Source: Gammaproteobacteria bacterium (GTDB lineage: Bacteria > Pseudomonadota > Gammaproteobacteria > UBA6429 > Thiohalophilaceae). From it: a stretch of 64,000 bases of DNA. The position numbers and the translations under genes were made by a program. The stretch lies in the NCBI GenBank assembly GCA_016194635.1, contig JACQBC010000017.1, positions 124,001 to 188,000 of the forward strand, read 5' to 3'. How positions within the stretch are numbered: the stretch's first letter is position 1; each line of letters begins with the position of its first letter. The notes below the pieces were generated by a model, which saw only the letters and a list, made by a program, of their open reading frames with translations, was not told the origin of the DNA and did not search any database. Below are positions 9,908 to 21,617 of this stretch, piece after piece.

Positions 9908-9969
9908 CCAACGCAGGGTGATCACCACTGTACCACGACACGCTCCCCGGACGTTATCGCCTCGACGTC

Positions 9970-11301
9970 TTGAACCGTCTTCAACCCCAACGTTACCCTT
10001 TTTACTTGGAAAGTTCCGCGCGCGCGGCAAATACCCGCCTAACCACCACGCGTTACGACATTTTATTTGCATTTCCGCAAGCCTCATTAATTAAAAACGC
10101 GGCGGGTGACTTAATTTTTAAGGAGCAGGTGCTGCAAGAAAAGCAGTTTTTGACGGCGCTGGATCACTATTGGCAGCAGCAACGGACGAGTGCCAACCCG
10201 CAGGGTGAATTGCCGTTTAACGGCGGCTGGTTTATCTATTTAAGTTATGAGCTGATGGCGGAAATTGAGCCCAGCGTACCGCACCTGCTGGCGAATTCTA
10301 AATTACCCATAGCCCAGGCGACACGGATCCCGGCGGCGATTATCTATGATCATTCACAGGATCAAACCCATCTCATCACCGAACCTGCCTTTGCGCAATA
10401 TCTGTCGCAAATGAGAACCGATCTTGTGACCTCGAATGGGTTTACAGCGGTAGCCGCTAGCCTGTATACCCCTATGCGTGAAGAACCCGCCCAGTCCTAC
10501 CTTGATAACGTAGAACGGGCTCTAAACTACATTCGCGCCGGGGATGTATTTCAAGTCAACCTGGCGCGTATTTGGTCCGGGCAAGCACCCGCTGGACTAC
10601 ACCCCGCGGATATTTACGCGCGTTTACGCAAAACCAATCCGGCTCCTTTTGGGGGAATCGCTTGGTTTGAAGCAGGAACCCTTGTGAGTTCTTCCCCCGA
10701 GCGGCTGGTCCGGGTAAAAGGCACAACCATTCAGACCCGACCGATAGCCGGTACTCGACCTCGCGCGACTTCTATAATAGACGATACCGCTCTGCAACAG
10801 GAATTGCTGGCCCATCCTAAAGAACGCGCCGAACATATTATGTTAATCGATTTGGAACGCAACGACCTGGGCCGGTTATGTATTCCAGGTAGCGTGAAAG
10901 TCACCGAGCTTATGGCGCTTGAATCGTACGCACACGTACATCATTTGGTTTCCAATATTCAAGGCGCGTTACCCCCCGGAACAACACCGGGCGCGGTGAT
11001 CCGCGCGGTTTTTCCGGGCGGTACAATCACCGGTTGCCCTAAAGTGCGTTGTATGGAAATCATCGCCGAACTGGAACAAACCGCGCGCGGTCCCTACACC
11101 GGTTCCATGGGTTATCTCACCCACCAGGGTGACTTGGATTTGAATATTTTGATCCGCACGATCACCGTGCAAGATCAGCAGGTCAGCTTACGTGCCGGCG
11201 CAGGCATCGTGGCCGATTCAATCCCGCAACGCGAATTGGACGAAACCCGGGCGAAAGCCAAAGGGATGTTACAAGCCTTACAGGTTAGCACGCAGCGATG
11301 A
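9970..11301 (+). CDS. pabB: aminodeoxychorismate synthase component I
   Basis: Chorismate-utilising enzyme that makes 4-amino-4-deoxychorismate for folate with a PabA-type glutaminase partner. The C-terminal domain shows RAGDVFQVNLAR, SSSPERLVR, the catalytic-Lys region PIAGTRPR, LIDLERNDLGR and GGTITGCPK. TTG at 9970 is the first common start codon but has no ribosome binding site. Family-like sequence (DTLPGRYRLDVLNRLQPQRY) continues in frame upstream to a TGA at 9919. Within that stretch CTG at 9928 follows AGGGTGA at 9915-9921 by 6 bp and may be the true start. It overlaps pabC by ATGA. The product is certain, the start is not. Confidence 0.9.
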   Translation: MNRLQPQRYPFYLESSARAANTRLTTTRYDILFAFPQASLIKNAAGDLIFKEQVLQEKQFLTALDHYWQQQRTSANPQGELPFNGGWFIYLSYELMAEIEPSVPHLLANSKLPIAQATRIPAAIIYDHSQDQTHLITEPAFAQYLSQMRTDLVTSNGFTAVAASLYTPMREEPAQSYLDNVERALNYIRAGDVFQVNLARIWSGQAPAGLHPADIYARLRKTNPAPFGGIAWFEAGTLVSSSPERLVRVKGTTIQTRPIAGTRPRATSIIDDTALQQELLAHPKERAEHIMLIDLERNDLGRLCIPGSVKVTELMALESYAHVHHLVSNIQGALPPGTTPGAVIRAVFPGGTITGCPKVRCMEIIAELEQTARGPYTGSMGYLTHQGDLDLNILIRTITVQDQQVSLRAGAGIVADSIPQRELDETRAKAKGMLQALQVSTQR

Positions 11302-12118
11302 CAGCACCGATGACGCTTATCAATGGTGAGACCGCGGCACAGATTAGCGTGAATGATCGCGGTTTACTCTACGGTGATGGGGTATTTGAAACCATGACGG
11401 TGTATCACGCGCAGATACCCTTATGGGATCGTCACTGGCAAAGGCTAGTACGCGGTTGTGAGCGTTTAGCGATCTGTTTACCGTCGTTAACTACGATCGA
11501 GACCGAGCTGACCACCCTCTGTACGGGGGTTGAACGTGCTGTAGTGAAATTGATGATCACCCGCGGGTCAGGATCACGCGGTTATGCCTCCAACACCACG
11601 ATCGCGCCCACACGGATCATGCAGCGCTTGGCCTGGGCTACCGCGCCCGCGAGCTATTCCACGGCCGGCGTCGATGTATGTTTATGCCGGTTACGTCTCG
11701 GACATCAGCCGCTGTTGGCTGGAATTAAACATTTAAATCGCCTGGAGCAGGTACTCGCGCGCGCCGAGTGGCATGGCGATGAATTTGCATCCGGTATAGT
11801 ATGTGACGTGGACGGTCTAGTGATTGAAGCCATTGCGCATAATGTATTTATTATTGAAGCAGGGCGGTTGCTGACTCCTGCGCTAGAACGTTGTGGTGTG
11901 GCGGGCGTGATGCGCGCGTACCTGCTGGAACACGCCGCATCCTGGGGTGTCGTCGCAGGTATTGATGTGATACCTTTTAACCGGCTGCAACACGCCGATG
12001 AAGTATTCTTATGTAATAGTGTGACAGGGATATGGCCGGTGCGACGAATCGAACAACACACCTACCCGCTTGGACCGGTCACTAAAAAACTCACCGTCAC
12101 TCTACGTAAGCAGTTGGC

Positions 12119-12128
<10 letters not shown>
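11298..12128 (+). CDS. pabC: aminodeoxychorismate lyase
   Basis: PLP-dependent fold-type IV enzyme that releases pyruvate from aminodeoxychorismate to give p-aminobenzoate. 276 residues. DRGLLYGDGVFETM near residue 20 and the PLP lysine region GIKHLNRLEQVLAR at about 143 are diagnostic. NSVTGIWPV lies near the C-terminus. The ATG overlaps the pabB stop (ATGA), and mltG overlaps its 3' end, so pabB-pabC-mltG-tmk is one translationally coupled operon. Confidence 0.92.
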
Positions 12129-13800
<1,672 letters not shown>

Positions 13801-13807
13801 ACAATCG

Positions 13808-14800
13808 ATGTTCCCCTGGACAAACGCACCCTGGCAGTACCTAACAGCCCGTATCCAGCAACAGCAAATCCCCCATGCCATACTGATTGCCGGACCGGCG
13901 GGGGTGGGCAAATTACATTTTGCCCGTGCCTTTGCCCAGGTGTTAATCTGTGAGAACCCTGCCCGGATCGGGCAGGCCTGTGGCCAATGCCGGGCGTGCG
14001 GACAATTTATCGCGCACACCCATCCCGATTATATTTTTATAGGCCCGGAAGACGATTCACAGGTCATAAAAATTGATCAAATTCGCCACTTACGCGAGGT
14101 GTTAACCCTCGCACGCCATGGCCGGCGTCACCGTGTGGTGGTGGTGAATCCCGCCGAAGCCATGACGACAGCAGCGGCCAACAGCCTACTTAAAACCTTG
14201 GAGGAGCCCCCGGCACAGACGCTGTTGGTCCTTGTGACCCACCAGCCCTCGGTGCTACCGGCCACCCTTCGTAGCCGGTGCCAGCGCTTGAATATTCCTT
14301 TGCCATCGGTGGAAACCGCCTGTGAATGGCTCATCCACCAGCCATCTATACCCACCGTGAACCCAGCCCAGTGTCGGCTTGCCTTGCTTATGAATGAAGG
14401 CGCCCCCTTGCGGAGCATGGAATGGCTCGCTCAGGGGATGGATACCCGTCATGCACAGGCGTTGGAAGCCTTCTATGCGATTGCTCAGGGTAAATTATCC
14501 CCCTTGGCGGTGGCGGCCCAGTGGTTAAAAACCGATACCGTTGTGCCGCTATCGTGGCCATACCGTTGGTTAAGTGAATTGATTCGGATAAAATCCGGGC
14601 AATTTCCCCAGACCGGTGATTTACAGCAGCAAGCCATCTTGCACAAACTGGCCCAACAGGTAGACTTAGACGAGCTGTTCACCTTACAAACGCGCATAAC
14701 CGCTATACTGCGCGCGCAGGGTGTCGCTTTAAACCAACAACTGCTCTATGAGTCGGTATTGTCACGCTGGTCCCAGCTAACCCAGCCGCTACACGCCTAG
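13808..14800 (+). CDS. holB: DNA polymerase III subunit delta'
   Basis: AAA+ clamp-loader subunit. 330 residues. A P-loop-like GPAGVGKLHFAR at about 29-40 has Leu where Ser/Thr normally follows Lys, consistent with delta' not hydrolysing ATP. The four-Cys zinc module is CENPARIGQACGQCRACGQ. The SRC motif appears in LRSRCQRL at about 157. GGAGTAAACAATCG upstream supplies a good ribosome binding site. Confidence 0.93.
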   Translation: MFPWTNAPWQYLTARIQQQQIPHAILIAGPAGVGKLHFARAFAQVLICENPARIGQACGQCRACGQFIAHTHPDYIFIGPEDDSQVIKIDQIRHLREVLTLARHGRRHRVVVVNPAEAMTTAAANSLLKTLEEPPAQTLLVLVTHQPSVLPATLRSRCQRLNIPLPSVETACEWLIHQPSIPTVNPAQCRLALLMNEGAPLRSMEWLAQGMDTRHAQALEAFYAIAQGKLSPLAVAAQWLKTDTVVPLSWPYRWLSELIRIKSGQFPQTGDLQQQAILHKLAQQVDLDELFTLQTRITAILRAQGVALNQQLLYESVLSRWSQLTQPLHA

Positions 14801-14813
14801 GACCCTTATTTTT

Positions 14814-15179
14814 ATGAGTATGGATCTACAAAGTCTTGCCGCCAAACGCCAAGGCATTTTGTCCTTAACCATCAAAGACAAAAGTGCCTTATACGCCGCG
14901 TACATGCCGTTTATACGTAATGGCGGCATCTTCATCCCGACCAATAAAGCGTATAACCTAGGGGATGAAGTGTTTATGTTATTAACCCTCATGGACGAAA
15001 AGGAAAAATTGCCAGTGGCGGGAAAAATTGTCTGGATCACACCCAAAGGCGCCCAGGGCAACCGCGCCACCGGCATCGGGGTACAATTCAGCGATCAAGA
15101 CGGGGGCAATGCTCGTACCAAAATCGAAACCTATCTTGCCGGCGCGTTAAAGTCGGATCGCCAAACCCATACCATGTAG
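14814..15179 (+). CDS. pilZ: PilZ domain protein (type IV pilus type)
   Basis: 121-residue PilZ protein of the kind encoded between holB and tatD in many gammaproteobacteria, where the founding member is needed for type IV pilus assembly. The beta-barrel motif NGGIFIPTN and GKIVWITP...GIGVQFSDQD are seen. The arginine-rich RxxxR c-di-GMP loop is absent, as in pilus-type PilZ, so c-di-GMP binding is not expected. No pilus genes are in the window. Confidence 0.85.
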   Translation: MSMDLQSLAAKRQGILSLTIKDKSALYAAYMPFIRNGGIFIPTNKAYNLGDEVFMLLTLMDEKEKLPVAGKIVWITPKGAQGNRATGIGVQFSDQDGGNARTKIETYLAGALKSDRQTHTM

Positions 15180-15185
15180 TTATTG

Positions 15186-15965
15186 ATGTTAGTCGATTCC
15201 CATTGTCATTTAGACCGGCTCGATCTCGCGCCGTTTAACGGTCAGTTGCAAGCCGCCTTAGACGCCGCACGCAATAACGGAGTAACCCAGCTATTATGCG
15301 TCAGCATTGATCTGGAACATTTTCCCGCCGTGTTAGCCACCGCCGAACACCATCCACAGGTGTATGCCTCGGTGGGGGTCCATCCCAATGAACGCGAGGG
15401 AGTTGATCCTGATGTCGCCACGTTAGTGGCATTCGCACAGCATCCGAAGATCATCGCTATTGGTGAAACCGGCCTGGATTATTACCGCAGTGAGGGTGAT
15501 CTGGAATGGCAACGACAACGTTTACGTACCCATATTGCCGCCGCCAAAGCGGTGCATAAACCGTTAATCATTCACATGCGTGAAGCCAGCGCGGATACAT
15601 TACGCATCCTACGGGAAGAAAACGCCAGTGAAGTGGGCGGTGTGATGCATTGTTTTACCGAAGATTGGGCCACGGCCCAAGCCGCGATGGATTTGAATTT
15701 TTATATTTCGTTTTCGGGGATCGTCACGTTTAAAACCGCCACGGTTTTACAACAAGTGGCCAAGCAATTACCGTTGGGGAAAATGTTGGTGGAAACCGAT
15801 TCACCGTATCTTGCGCCGGTACCGTTTCGTGGCAAGAGCAATCAACCGGCGTATGTACGTCAGGTCGCGGAGTATATTGCGCAATTACGCGGAATTTCGT
15901 TGCAAACCCTGGCCACCGCCACTACTCAAAATTTTATGGATTTATTCAACCCCACACCGCAGTAG
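15186..15965 (+). CDS. ycfH: TatD family hydrolase (YcfH type)
   Basis: Metal-dependent TIM-barrel DNase/hydrolase. About 259 residues. Metal ligands are in VDSHCHLD at the start, IGETGLDYYR (Glu, about 93), IHMREA (His, about 130), HCFTED (His, about 155) and ETDSPYLAP (Asp, about 206). ATG at 15186 is preferred over the adjacent in-frame TTG. It follows pilZ by 6 bp and is the last gene of the rightward block. Confidence 0.92.
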   Translation: MLVDSHCHLDRLDLAPFNGQLQAALDAARNNGVTQLLCVSIDLEHFPAVLATAEHHPQVYASVGVHPNEREGVDPDVATLVAFAQHPKIIAIGETGLDYYRSEGDLEWQRQRLRTHIAAAKAVHKPLIIHMREASADTLRILREENASEVGGVMHCFTEDWATAQAAMDLNFYISFSGIVTFKTATVLQQVAKQLPLGKMLVETDSPYLAPVPFRGKSNQPAYVRQVAEYIAQLRGISLQTLATATTQNFMDLFNPTPQ

Positions 15966-15993
15966 GTTAAAACACCCAACCCCTCGTTGGGTG
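15966..15993 (-). terminator. terminator of the leftward fad operon
   Basis: Perfect 8-bp inverted repeat CACCCAAC (15973-15980) and GTTGGGTG (15986-15993) with a 5-base loop. On the minus strand it is followed by TTTTAAC, and it sits 18 bp past the yciA stop. On the plus strand the following bases are not T-rich, so the element mainly serves the fad operon, although it may be used from both sides. Confidence 0.72.
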
Positions 15994-16011
15994 GTTCGAT
16001 CCGACCCCACC

Positions 16012-16407
16012 TCAACCAGCGATCGGTCGCGGTTTACGATCTTGATCGATGGCGACATAGGTAAGCTTGGCTTGTGCAACGCGTTCGCAGGCCCCATGCA
16101 CGCAGCCGCGTTCGACAAAAGCGATGACCTCGATCTGGATCGAGGTGTTACCGATATGCACAACCTCGGTATACAGGCTTACCAGATCGCCCACAAAAAT
16201 GGGTTTAATAAAGACAAACTCATTCACCGCCACGGTAACCGTTCGCCCCTGCGCACGCCGTGAAGCGGTGATGCTACCCGCAATATCGACTTGGGACATC
16301 AACCAGCCGCCAAAGATATCGCCCGCGGCATTGGTATCGTGGGGCATGGGTAAGATCCGAATCACCGGTTGACTCTCGGCCGGTAAAAGATTACCTGGGT
16401 CGTGCAT
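16012..16407 (-). CDS. yciA: acyl-CoA thioesterase, YciA-like hotdog protein
   Basis: 131-residue hotdog-fold thioesterase that hydrolyses acyl-CoA to free acid and CoA. The conserved block HDTNAAGDIFGGWLMSQVDIAG carries the active-site region (GDIFGGW), and VNEFVFIKPIFVGDLV matches the YciA group. The ATG overlaps the fadD stop (TAATG), so it is coupled to the beta-oxidation operon and may relieve CoA trapping there. A terminator follows. Confidence 0.88.
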   Translation of the reverse strand: MHDPGNLLPAESQPVIRILPMPHDTNAAGDIFGGWLMSQVDIAGSITASRRAQGRTVTVAVNEFVFIKPIFVGDLVSLYTEVVHIGNTSIQIEVIAFVERGCVHGACERVAQAKLTYVAIDQDRKPRPIAG

Positions 16408-18200
16408 TAGTGGCCCTCGTACATGCGCTCAATGATACATGTGAATTTTTCAATAATCTGCGCGCGACGCAATTTTAAGGTAGGCGTTATCATATTGTTC
16501 TCCACCGTCCAAGCTTCCAGCGTGTTATATACTTGAAATACCTTGGCATAACCTGGGAAACCGATAATTGCCTGGCGGATCCGTGTTAGAACGGTTTCCA
16601 CGACCTTGGGATGATTTAGGTTATCGGCACGGTCATCCAATCCCAAACTAATCGCTAAACTACGCCATTGGTAAGGATTTAATACCGTGATGGCGCTCAA
16701 ATAGGGCCGTTGTTCTCCGATCAACAATACTTGTTCAAATAACGGATCATGTGCAATTGCCATCTCGATATCCACCGGCGAAATTTTCTCACCGTTGGAT
16801 AACACCAGGATCTCCTTAATCCGGCCGGTAATCCGAATATGCTGGTCAATTATTGTGGCCTTATCGCCCGTGTGAAACCAACCTTCGTTATCGATGACCT
16901 CGCCGGTAGCCTTGGGATTATTCCAATAACCTAACATTACACCGGGTGAACGTACCTGTAGCTCATCGTTCTCACCCAGTTTCACTTCGACATCGCGCAA
17001 CGCCTGTCCCACCGTGGTGGGGTCATTCGCATCGAGTTTATTGGTGCAAACGATGGGGCTGGTTTCAGTGAGGCCATAGCCCTGTGAAATCGTAAGACCC
17101 AAGCCAATAAATGTCTTGCCAATATCGGCGGGAAGGGGCGCGCCTCCGCTCACCGCCAAACGTAAACGTCCCCCCAGTTTGGCAATAATTTTACGCGCTA
17201 CCAACACATTGAGCAGAGGCCAAAGTAATAAGCGAGGTTGCCAACCGCTCTTGCCCTGCGATTTTAAGAATCGCTGCCAACCTACCGCCACGGCTAAATC
17301 AAATAGTCGGCTCGCGAGGGGTGGCTTGTTGGCGAGTTGCGCTTTAATCTTGTTATAGACGCGCTCGAAAATTCGCGGCACGGTAACCAGAATCGTGGGT
17401 TTAATCGTTAGTAAATCTTCGCCAAGTAATTCGATCGACCGCGCATAGGCTACCGTGGCCCCGATCATCATCGGTATGTAGTAACCCACGGTACGCTCCA
17501 ACATATGCGAAATCGGCAGGAAAGACAAAAAGATATCCTTCGCTGCGACAAATATACTGTCACTACCGCTATTAGCATTCCATAAGATGTTGTGATGACT
17601 GAGCATTACACCCTTGGGTTTACCGGTTGTCCCCGAGGTATACACCACTGTCGCAAGTGTCGATCGGTCCACGGTGGAAGTAATCAAGGGATGGCCGGTG
17701 TGTTGAGCGGGTAACCATTGATTAAGAATTACCAGGCGTTTTTCACCCGCATCATTGATGGGGGTCACGCTGATAATGCGCTGCAACGGGGATAATTGCG
17801 GGCACACGGGTTGAATGATTGGCCAATGCTGTTTACCGTCGAGTATTAGAATTTTAATATCCGCGTCGTGAATGATGTACGCGATATTCTCGGCACGATC
17901 ATTGGTATACAACGGCACCACCACTAGCTCCAGACCCAAGGCGGCCTGCTCAAACATGACCCAGTGCGGTCCATTACACAACATGATGCCTACGCGGCTA
18001 CCCGCGGGTAAATTCTCGCAGCGCAACGCCGCTTGCCAATGCGCGACCTGATCGGCAGTTTGTTGCCAGGTTAAACTCCGCCAGGAGCGTTGTAAAGGAT
18101 CAAAATAGCGATAGGCAGTATTACCGGGGCTTTGGGTAACTCGTGCTCGGAACAAATTCGATAAATTTCCTGCTTCGTGTACCAGGATTTTATGCGTCAT
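16407..18200 (-). CDS. fadD: long-chain fatty acid--CoA ligase
   Basis: AMP-forming acyl-CoA synthetase of 597 residues that activates fatty acids. Signature P-loop VVYTSGTTGKPKGVMLSHHN at about 190; GYGLTETSP at about 374; WFHTGDKATI and GRIKEILVLSNGEKISP at about 440-470 with the conserved Lys environment. The length and the region after the AMP motif fit the long FAA/ACSL-type subgroup (AMP-dependent synthetase/ligase beside fadE/fadI), more than E. coli FadD itself. It lies 17 bp after fadJ and overlaps yciA. Confidence 0.88.
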   Translation of the reverse strand: MTHKILVHEAGNLSNLFRARVTQSPGNTAYRYFDPLQRSWRSLTWQQTADQVAHWQAALRCENLPAGSRVGIMLCNGPHWVMFEQAALGLELVVVPLYTNDRAENIAYIIHDADIKILILDGKQHWPIIQPVCPQLSPLQRIISVTPINDAGEKRLVILNQWLPAQHTGHPLITSTVDRSTLATVVYTSGTTGKPKGVMLSHHNILWNANSGSDSIFVAAKDIFLSFLPISHMLERTVGYYIPMMIGATVAYARSIELLGEDLLTIKPTILVTVPRIFERVYNKIKAQLANKPPLASRLFDLAVAVGWQRFLKSQGKSGWQPRLLLWPLLNVLVARKIIAKLGGRLRLAVSGGAPLPADIGKTFIGLGLTISQGYGLTETSPIVCTNKLDANDPTTVGQALRDVEVKLGENDELQVRSPGVMLGYWNNPKATGEVIDNEGWFHTGDKATIIDQHIRITGRIKEILVLSNGEKISPVDIEMAIAHDPLFEQVLLIGEQRPYLSAITVLNPYQWRSLAISLGLDDRADNLNHPKVVETVLTRIRQAIIGFPGYAKVFQVYNTLEAWTVENNMITPTLKLRRAQIIEKFTCIIERMYEGH

Positions 18201-18217
18201 GTTCGCACCATTCCCGG

Positions 18218-20260
18218 TTATTTTTTTGAGTCGAGCGTAGCCCAGCCACGGTCGGGGGTAAAACGCGCGCCATAACGTTGTTGTAATTGTTCAAGTAACT
18301 GCAGCATTGGTTTGACACCCATGTGGAATATATAGTGGAATGGCCCCCCGCGAAATGGGGCAAACCCGGTACCGAAGATTATTCCCGCGTCGGCGTGGTC
18401 GATACTTTCAACCACCGTATCACGCCAACACGCCACCGCTTCATTGAGCATGCGGAAAATCAGCCGATGTTCCATGTCGTCGGGCTGATGGTAACCAGAA
18501 GGAATAGCAGGCTTCAGCGCTTTATCGTTCTTAAACTCGTAGAAACCCCGGCCGGATTTTCGTCCTAGATGCCCCGCCTGCACCATTTGACGTAAACGCG
18601 CGGGGACTTCGATATTCATCGACTTGCCGAGATTTTCCGCTACGTGCAGGCAGATATCTAAACCCACGGTATCCGCCAGTTCAATCGGCCCCATCGGCAT
18701 GCCAAACTTTAATGCCGCCGCGTCGATGCTGGCGAGCGGTACCGCTTCTTCTGCAAGTAACATCGCCTCCATCAAATACGGCATGAGAATGCGGTTAACC
18801 AAGAAACCCGGCTTACTGCTCACCGGCAAGGGCAGGCGATCAATTTGTTTGGTAAACGCCGCCGCCTGTTGCGCCACGGTTTTATCGGTGGTAGGGCTTT
18901 GTACAATTTCCACCAAGGGCATTTTGGATACCGGGTTGAAAAAATGTAGGCCCACCAAGCGGGAGGGCTTAGTTAGCACCGTGTTCAATTCATCCAGTGG
19001 AATACTGGAGGTGTTGGTGGCCAAGATGGCCTGTGGCTTTATCTGTGGTTCAATCGATTTAAATAAAGTACGCTTTACCTCGGCGTCTTCAAAGATCGCT
19101 TCGATCACAACGTCCGCGCGTTTTAAACCATTCCCCTTGGGATCGGGAACCAGCCGGTCCATGGCGCGAGTGACCAGCAATCGATCTTTGATTACTTTTT
19201 TAAATAAACCATGGGTGCGTTTGATGACGTTTGCCAGGGCTTCTTTCTTCTGATCTTGCAAGGTAACAGTAAAACCGCGTAACGCGCACCAGCCGGCGAT
19301 ATCCCCGCCCATGACACCTGCGCCAATCACATGGACATGGTGTGGATGAAAATCCTCGGAACGACCCAGGGCCTTGAGTTGTTCCTGTAACAAAAATACC
19401 CGTACCAGGCTCTGCGCGGTATGGCCGCAACTTAATTGTGCTATCGACTGGGCTTCTTGATCGAGCATCAAGAAGGGATCGTCATAGTACTTTTGCCATA
19501 AATCTATAAGAGCGTAAGGCGCGGGATAATGATCTTGCGGCGCGCGTGCGGCAACTTTTTTGCGCAGTATATTTGCCACCCACGGACGTAACAAACGATA
19601 ATTCACCAAACGTAACCAAACCGCCAGCGGCCTTTTTGCCGGAGGCGTGATAACCATAGCGCGTGCCGCAACACGCAGCTGCCGCAGCGGCACAGCGTGA
19701 TCCACCAAACCCATACGTTTGGCGGCGCGCGCGTCCACCGTACGTCCGGTTAACATTAGATCCATCGCGGCAAATACGCCGGCAGTACGAATCGATCGCA
19801 CCGTACCGCCATAACCCGGATGAATACCTAATTTGACCTCGGGCAAGCCGAGCTTGGTTTTAGGGCCATCCTCCGCGACGCGGTATTTGCAGGCCAGGGC
19901 CAATTCCATTCCGCCACCCAGGCAAAAACCGCTGATCATGGCGACGGTGGGGCAGGGTAGGTCTTCGATACGATTAAAAACCTGATGCGCGCGCCGTACA
20001 GCCACCAAGGCGATTTCTTTTGTTGTATAACCAGTGAATTCTTTGATATCCGCGCCCGCGATAAAACCCGATGCCTTGTCCGACAGAATCACCACCCCTT
20101 TGGGAGGCGTTTGGGTAAGGGTCTCGACGATGGCACCGAGTTCAATGACCACATCATTCGACAACACGTTGGTATTGGTATCCGCCTTATCAAGGTGTAA
20201 CCAGGTGATCCCGTCCGTGTCGCGGGTGATTTTCCAGTGGTTATACGTTGTTATTGTCAT
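18218..20260 (-). CDS. fadJ: multifunctional fatty acid oxidation protein: enoyl-CoA hydratase and 3-hydroxyacyl-CoA dehydrogenase
   Basis: 680-residue bifunctional enzyme. The N-terminal crotonase domain has GFIAGADIKEF, GFCLGGGMELALACKYRVA and GLPEVKLGIHPGYGG. The dehydrogenase part has NAD motif VIGAGVMGGDIAGW at about 310, LVGLHFFNPV with the catalytic His, and SKPGFLVNRI. It is slightly shorter than E. coli FadJ (714). The order fadI-fadJ and the fused architecture support this symbol; FadB-like activity cannot be excluded. AGGAAG precedes the ATG. Confidence 0.88.
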   Translation of the reverse strand: MTITTYNHWKITRDTDGITWLHLDKADTNTNVLSNDVVIELGAIVETLTQTPPKGVVILSDKASGFIAGADIKEFTGYTTKEIALVAVRRAHQVFNRIEDLPCPTVAMISGFCLGGGMELALACKYRVAEDGPKTKLGLPEVKLGIHPGYGGTVRSIRTAGVFAAMDLMLTGRTVDARAAKRMGLVDHAVPLRQLRVAARAMVITPPAKRPLAVWLRLVNYRLLRPWVANILRKKVAARAPQDHYPAPYALIDLWQKYYDDPFLMLDQEAQSIAQLSCGHTAQSLVRVFLLQEQLKALGRSEDFHPHHVHVIGAGVMGGDIAGWCALRGFTVTLQDQKKEALANVIKRTHGLFKKVIKDRLLVTRAMDRLVPDPKGNGLKRADVVIEAIFEDAEVKRTLFKSIEPQIKPQAILATNTSSIPLDELNTVLTKPSRLVGLHFFNPVSKMPLVEIVQSPTTDKTVAQQAAAFTKQIDRLPLPVSSKPGFLVNRILMPYLMEAMLLAEEAVPLASIDAAALKFGMPMGPIELADTVGLDICLHVAENLGKSMNIEVPARLRQMVQAGHLGRKSGRGFYEFKNDKALKPAIPSGYHQPDDMEHRLIFRMLNEAVACWRDTVVESIDHADAGIIFGTGFAPFRGGPFHYIFHMGVKPMLQLLEQLQQRYGARFTPDRGWATLDSKK

Positions 20261-20269
20261 GCTGGCTTC

Positions 20270-21601
20270 CTATACACGTTCAACTAACATTGCGCCACCT
20301 TGGCCACCGCCGATACACAAACTGGCGATGCCGCGTTTGGCGTTGTTGCGTTTTAATACATCGAGCACATGTAACACGATCCGCGCGCCACTCGCGCCCA
20401 CCGGATGTCCGATACTGACACCGCCGCCATCGACATTGAGCCGTTGTTGGTCAAGCGTGCCGAGAGTGGTATCCAACCCTAATTCATTTTTACAATAGTC
20501 GTCATCTTCCCACGCTGCCAAACAGCCTAACACCTGGGCGGCGAACGCCTCGTTGATTTCCCAATAGTCCACGTCCTTGAGTTGGAATTGTTGTCGCTGG
20601 AGTATCGGGGTGATCGCGTGTACCGGTCCCAGCCCCATTTGTGCCGGCTCTAATCCTGACCATTGGCTGTCTTTAATTTGTCCAATTACCGGCAGCTTGT
20701 ACTCCTGCACGGCGTGTTCACTTGCCAGTAACAACAAAGCGCTACCGTCGGTGACTTGGGCGCTGTTACCGGCGGTCACCGCTCCGAAGGGACGGTCGAA
20801 CACCGGTTTGAGTTTACCTAAGGCTTCCACCGAAGAATCGCGCCGCAAACCATCGTCGTTGTCATAGAACTTGCCGCTGTAATCGTAGAGGGGTTCGATC
20901 TCATTGAGGTGGCCTTGGTCTTGGGCGGCGGCTAAACGCTGGTGACTACGAACCGCGAATTCATCCATTTGTTGCCGACTGATGTTAAACCGATAGGCAA
21001 GATTTTCCGCGGTCTGTCCCATCGATAAACCAACCACCGGATCGGTGAGCCCGCGCAATAATCCAATGATGGGTTTGAAATGTTTGAGCCGCAACTGGCT
21101 AAAAACCCTCAACCGTTGGCCAAGGCTCTTCGCCCCAGCCAGGGCCGCAAGCCAATTCACCATCTCGTTGTTATACAACACCGGGCAGTGGCTCATCGAT
21201 TCAACACCACCGGCCAATATCAGATGGGCGCGGTTCGCCGCGATTTCCATCGCCGCGTTGTCCAAGGCTTGCATGCCAGAAGCACAATTGCGTTGTACTG
21301 TGTACGCAGGCACATCGTTACCAATGCCCAGACGTAGCGCAAGCACGCGCGCGATATTGGCCTCGTCCGGTCCAGGCATTACACAACCTACGATCACTTC
21401 GTCGATCGCACTGGGATCAAACGTTTGACGGGTCAATAATTGCCGGCCACAGCCCACGGCCAATTCCGCCGCGGGAAAAGGGCCAGGTTTCCCACGTGCT
21501 TTTAAAAACGGAGTACGCGCTCCATCCACGATATAAACCGGACGCGCGGGTTGACTCCCGGTACCAAAATTACGATGTTGCGAGTTAGTAGCCCCAGCCA
21601 T
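20270..21601 (-). CDS. fadI: acetyl-CoA C-acyltransferase (3-ketoacyl-CoA thiolase)
   Basis: 443-residue thiolase that cleaves 3-ketoacyl-CoA to acetyl-CoA. Nucleophilic Cys in VQRNCASGMQALDNAA (about 104); NEAFAAQVL (about 348); IGHPVGASGAR with His; and the C-terminal CIGGGQGGAM with the second catalytic Cys. AAAGGAGACACCC gives a strong ribosome binding site. It is encoded directly before fadJ, as the FadI subunit is. Confidence 0.9.
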   Translation of the reverse strand: MAGATNSQHRNFGTGSQPARPVYIVDGARTPFLKARGKPGPFPAAELAVGCGRQLLTRQTFDPSAIDEVIVGCVMPGPDEANIARVLALRLGIGNDVPAYTVQRNCASGMQALDNAAMEIAANRAHLILAGGVESMSHCPVLYNNEMVNWLAALAGAKSLGQRLRVFSQLRLKHFKPIIGLLRGLTDPVVGLSMGQTAENLAYRFNISRQQMDEFAVRSHQRLAAAQDQGHLNEIEPLYDYSGKFYDNDDGLRRDSSVEALGKLKPVFDRPFGAVTAGNSAQVTDGSALLLLASEHAVQEYKLPVIGQIKDSQWSGLEPAQMGLGPVHAITPILQRQQFQLKDVDYWEINEAFAAQVLGCLAAWEDDDYCKNELGLDTTLGTLDQQRLNVDGGGVSIGHPVGASGARIVLHVLDVLKRNNAKRGIASLCIGGGQGGAMLVERV

Positions 21602-21617
21602 GGGTGTCTCCTTTTAT

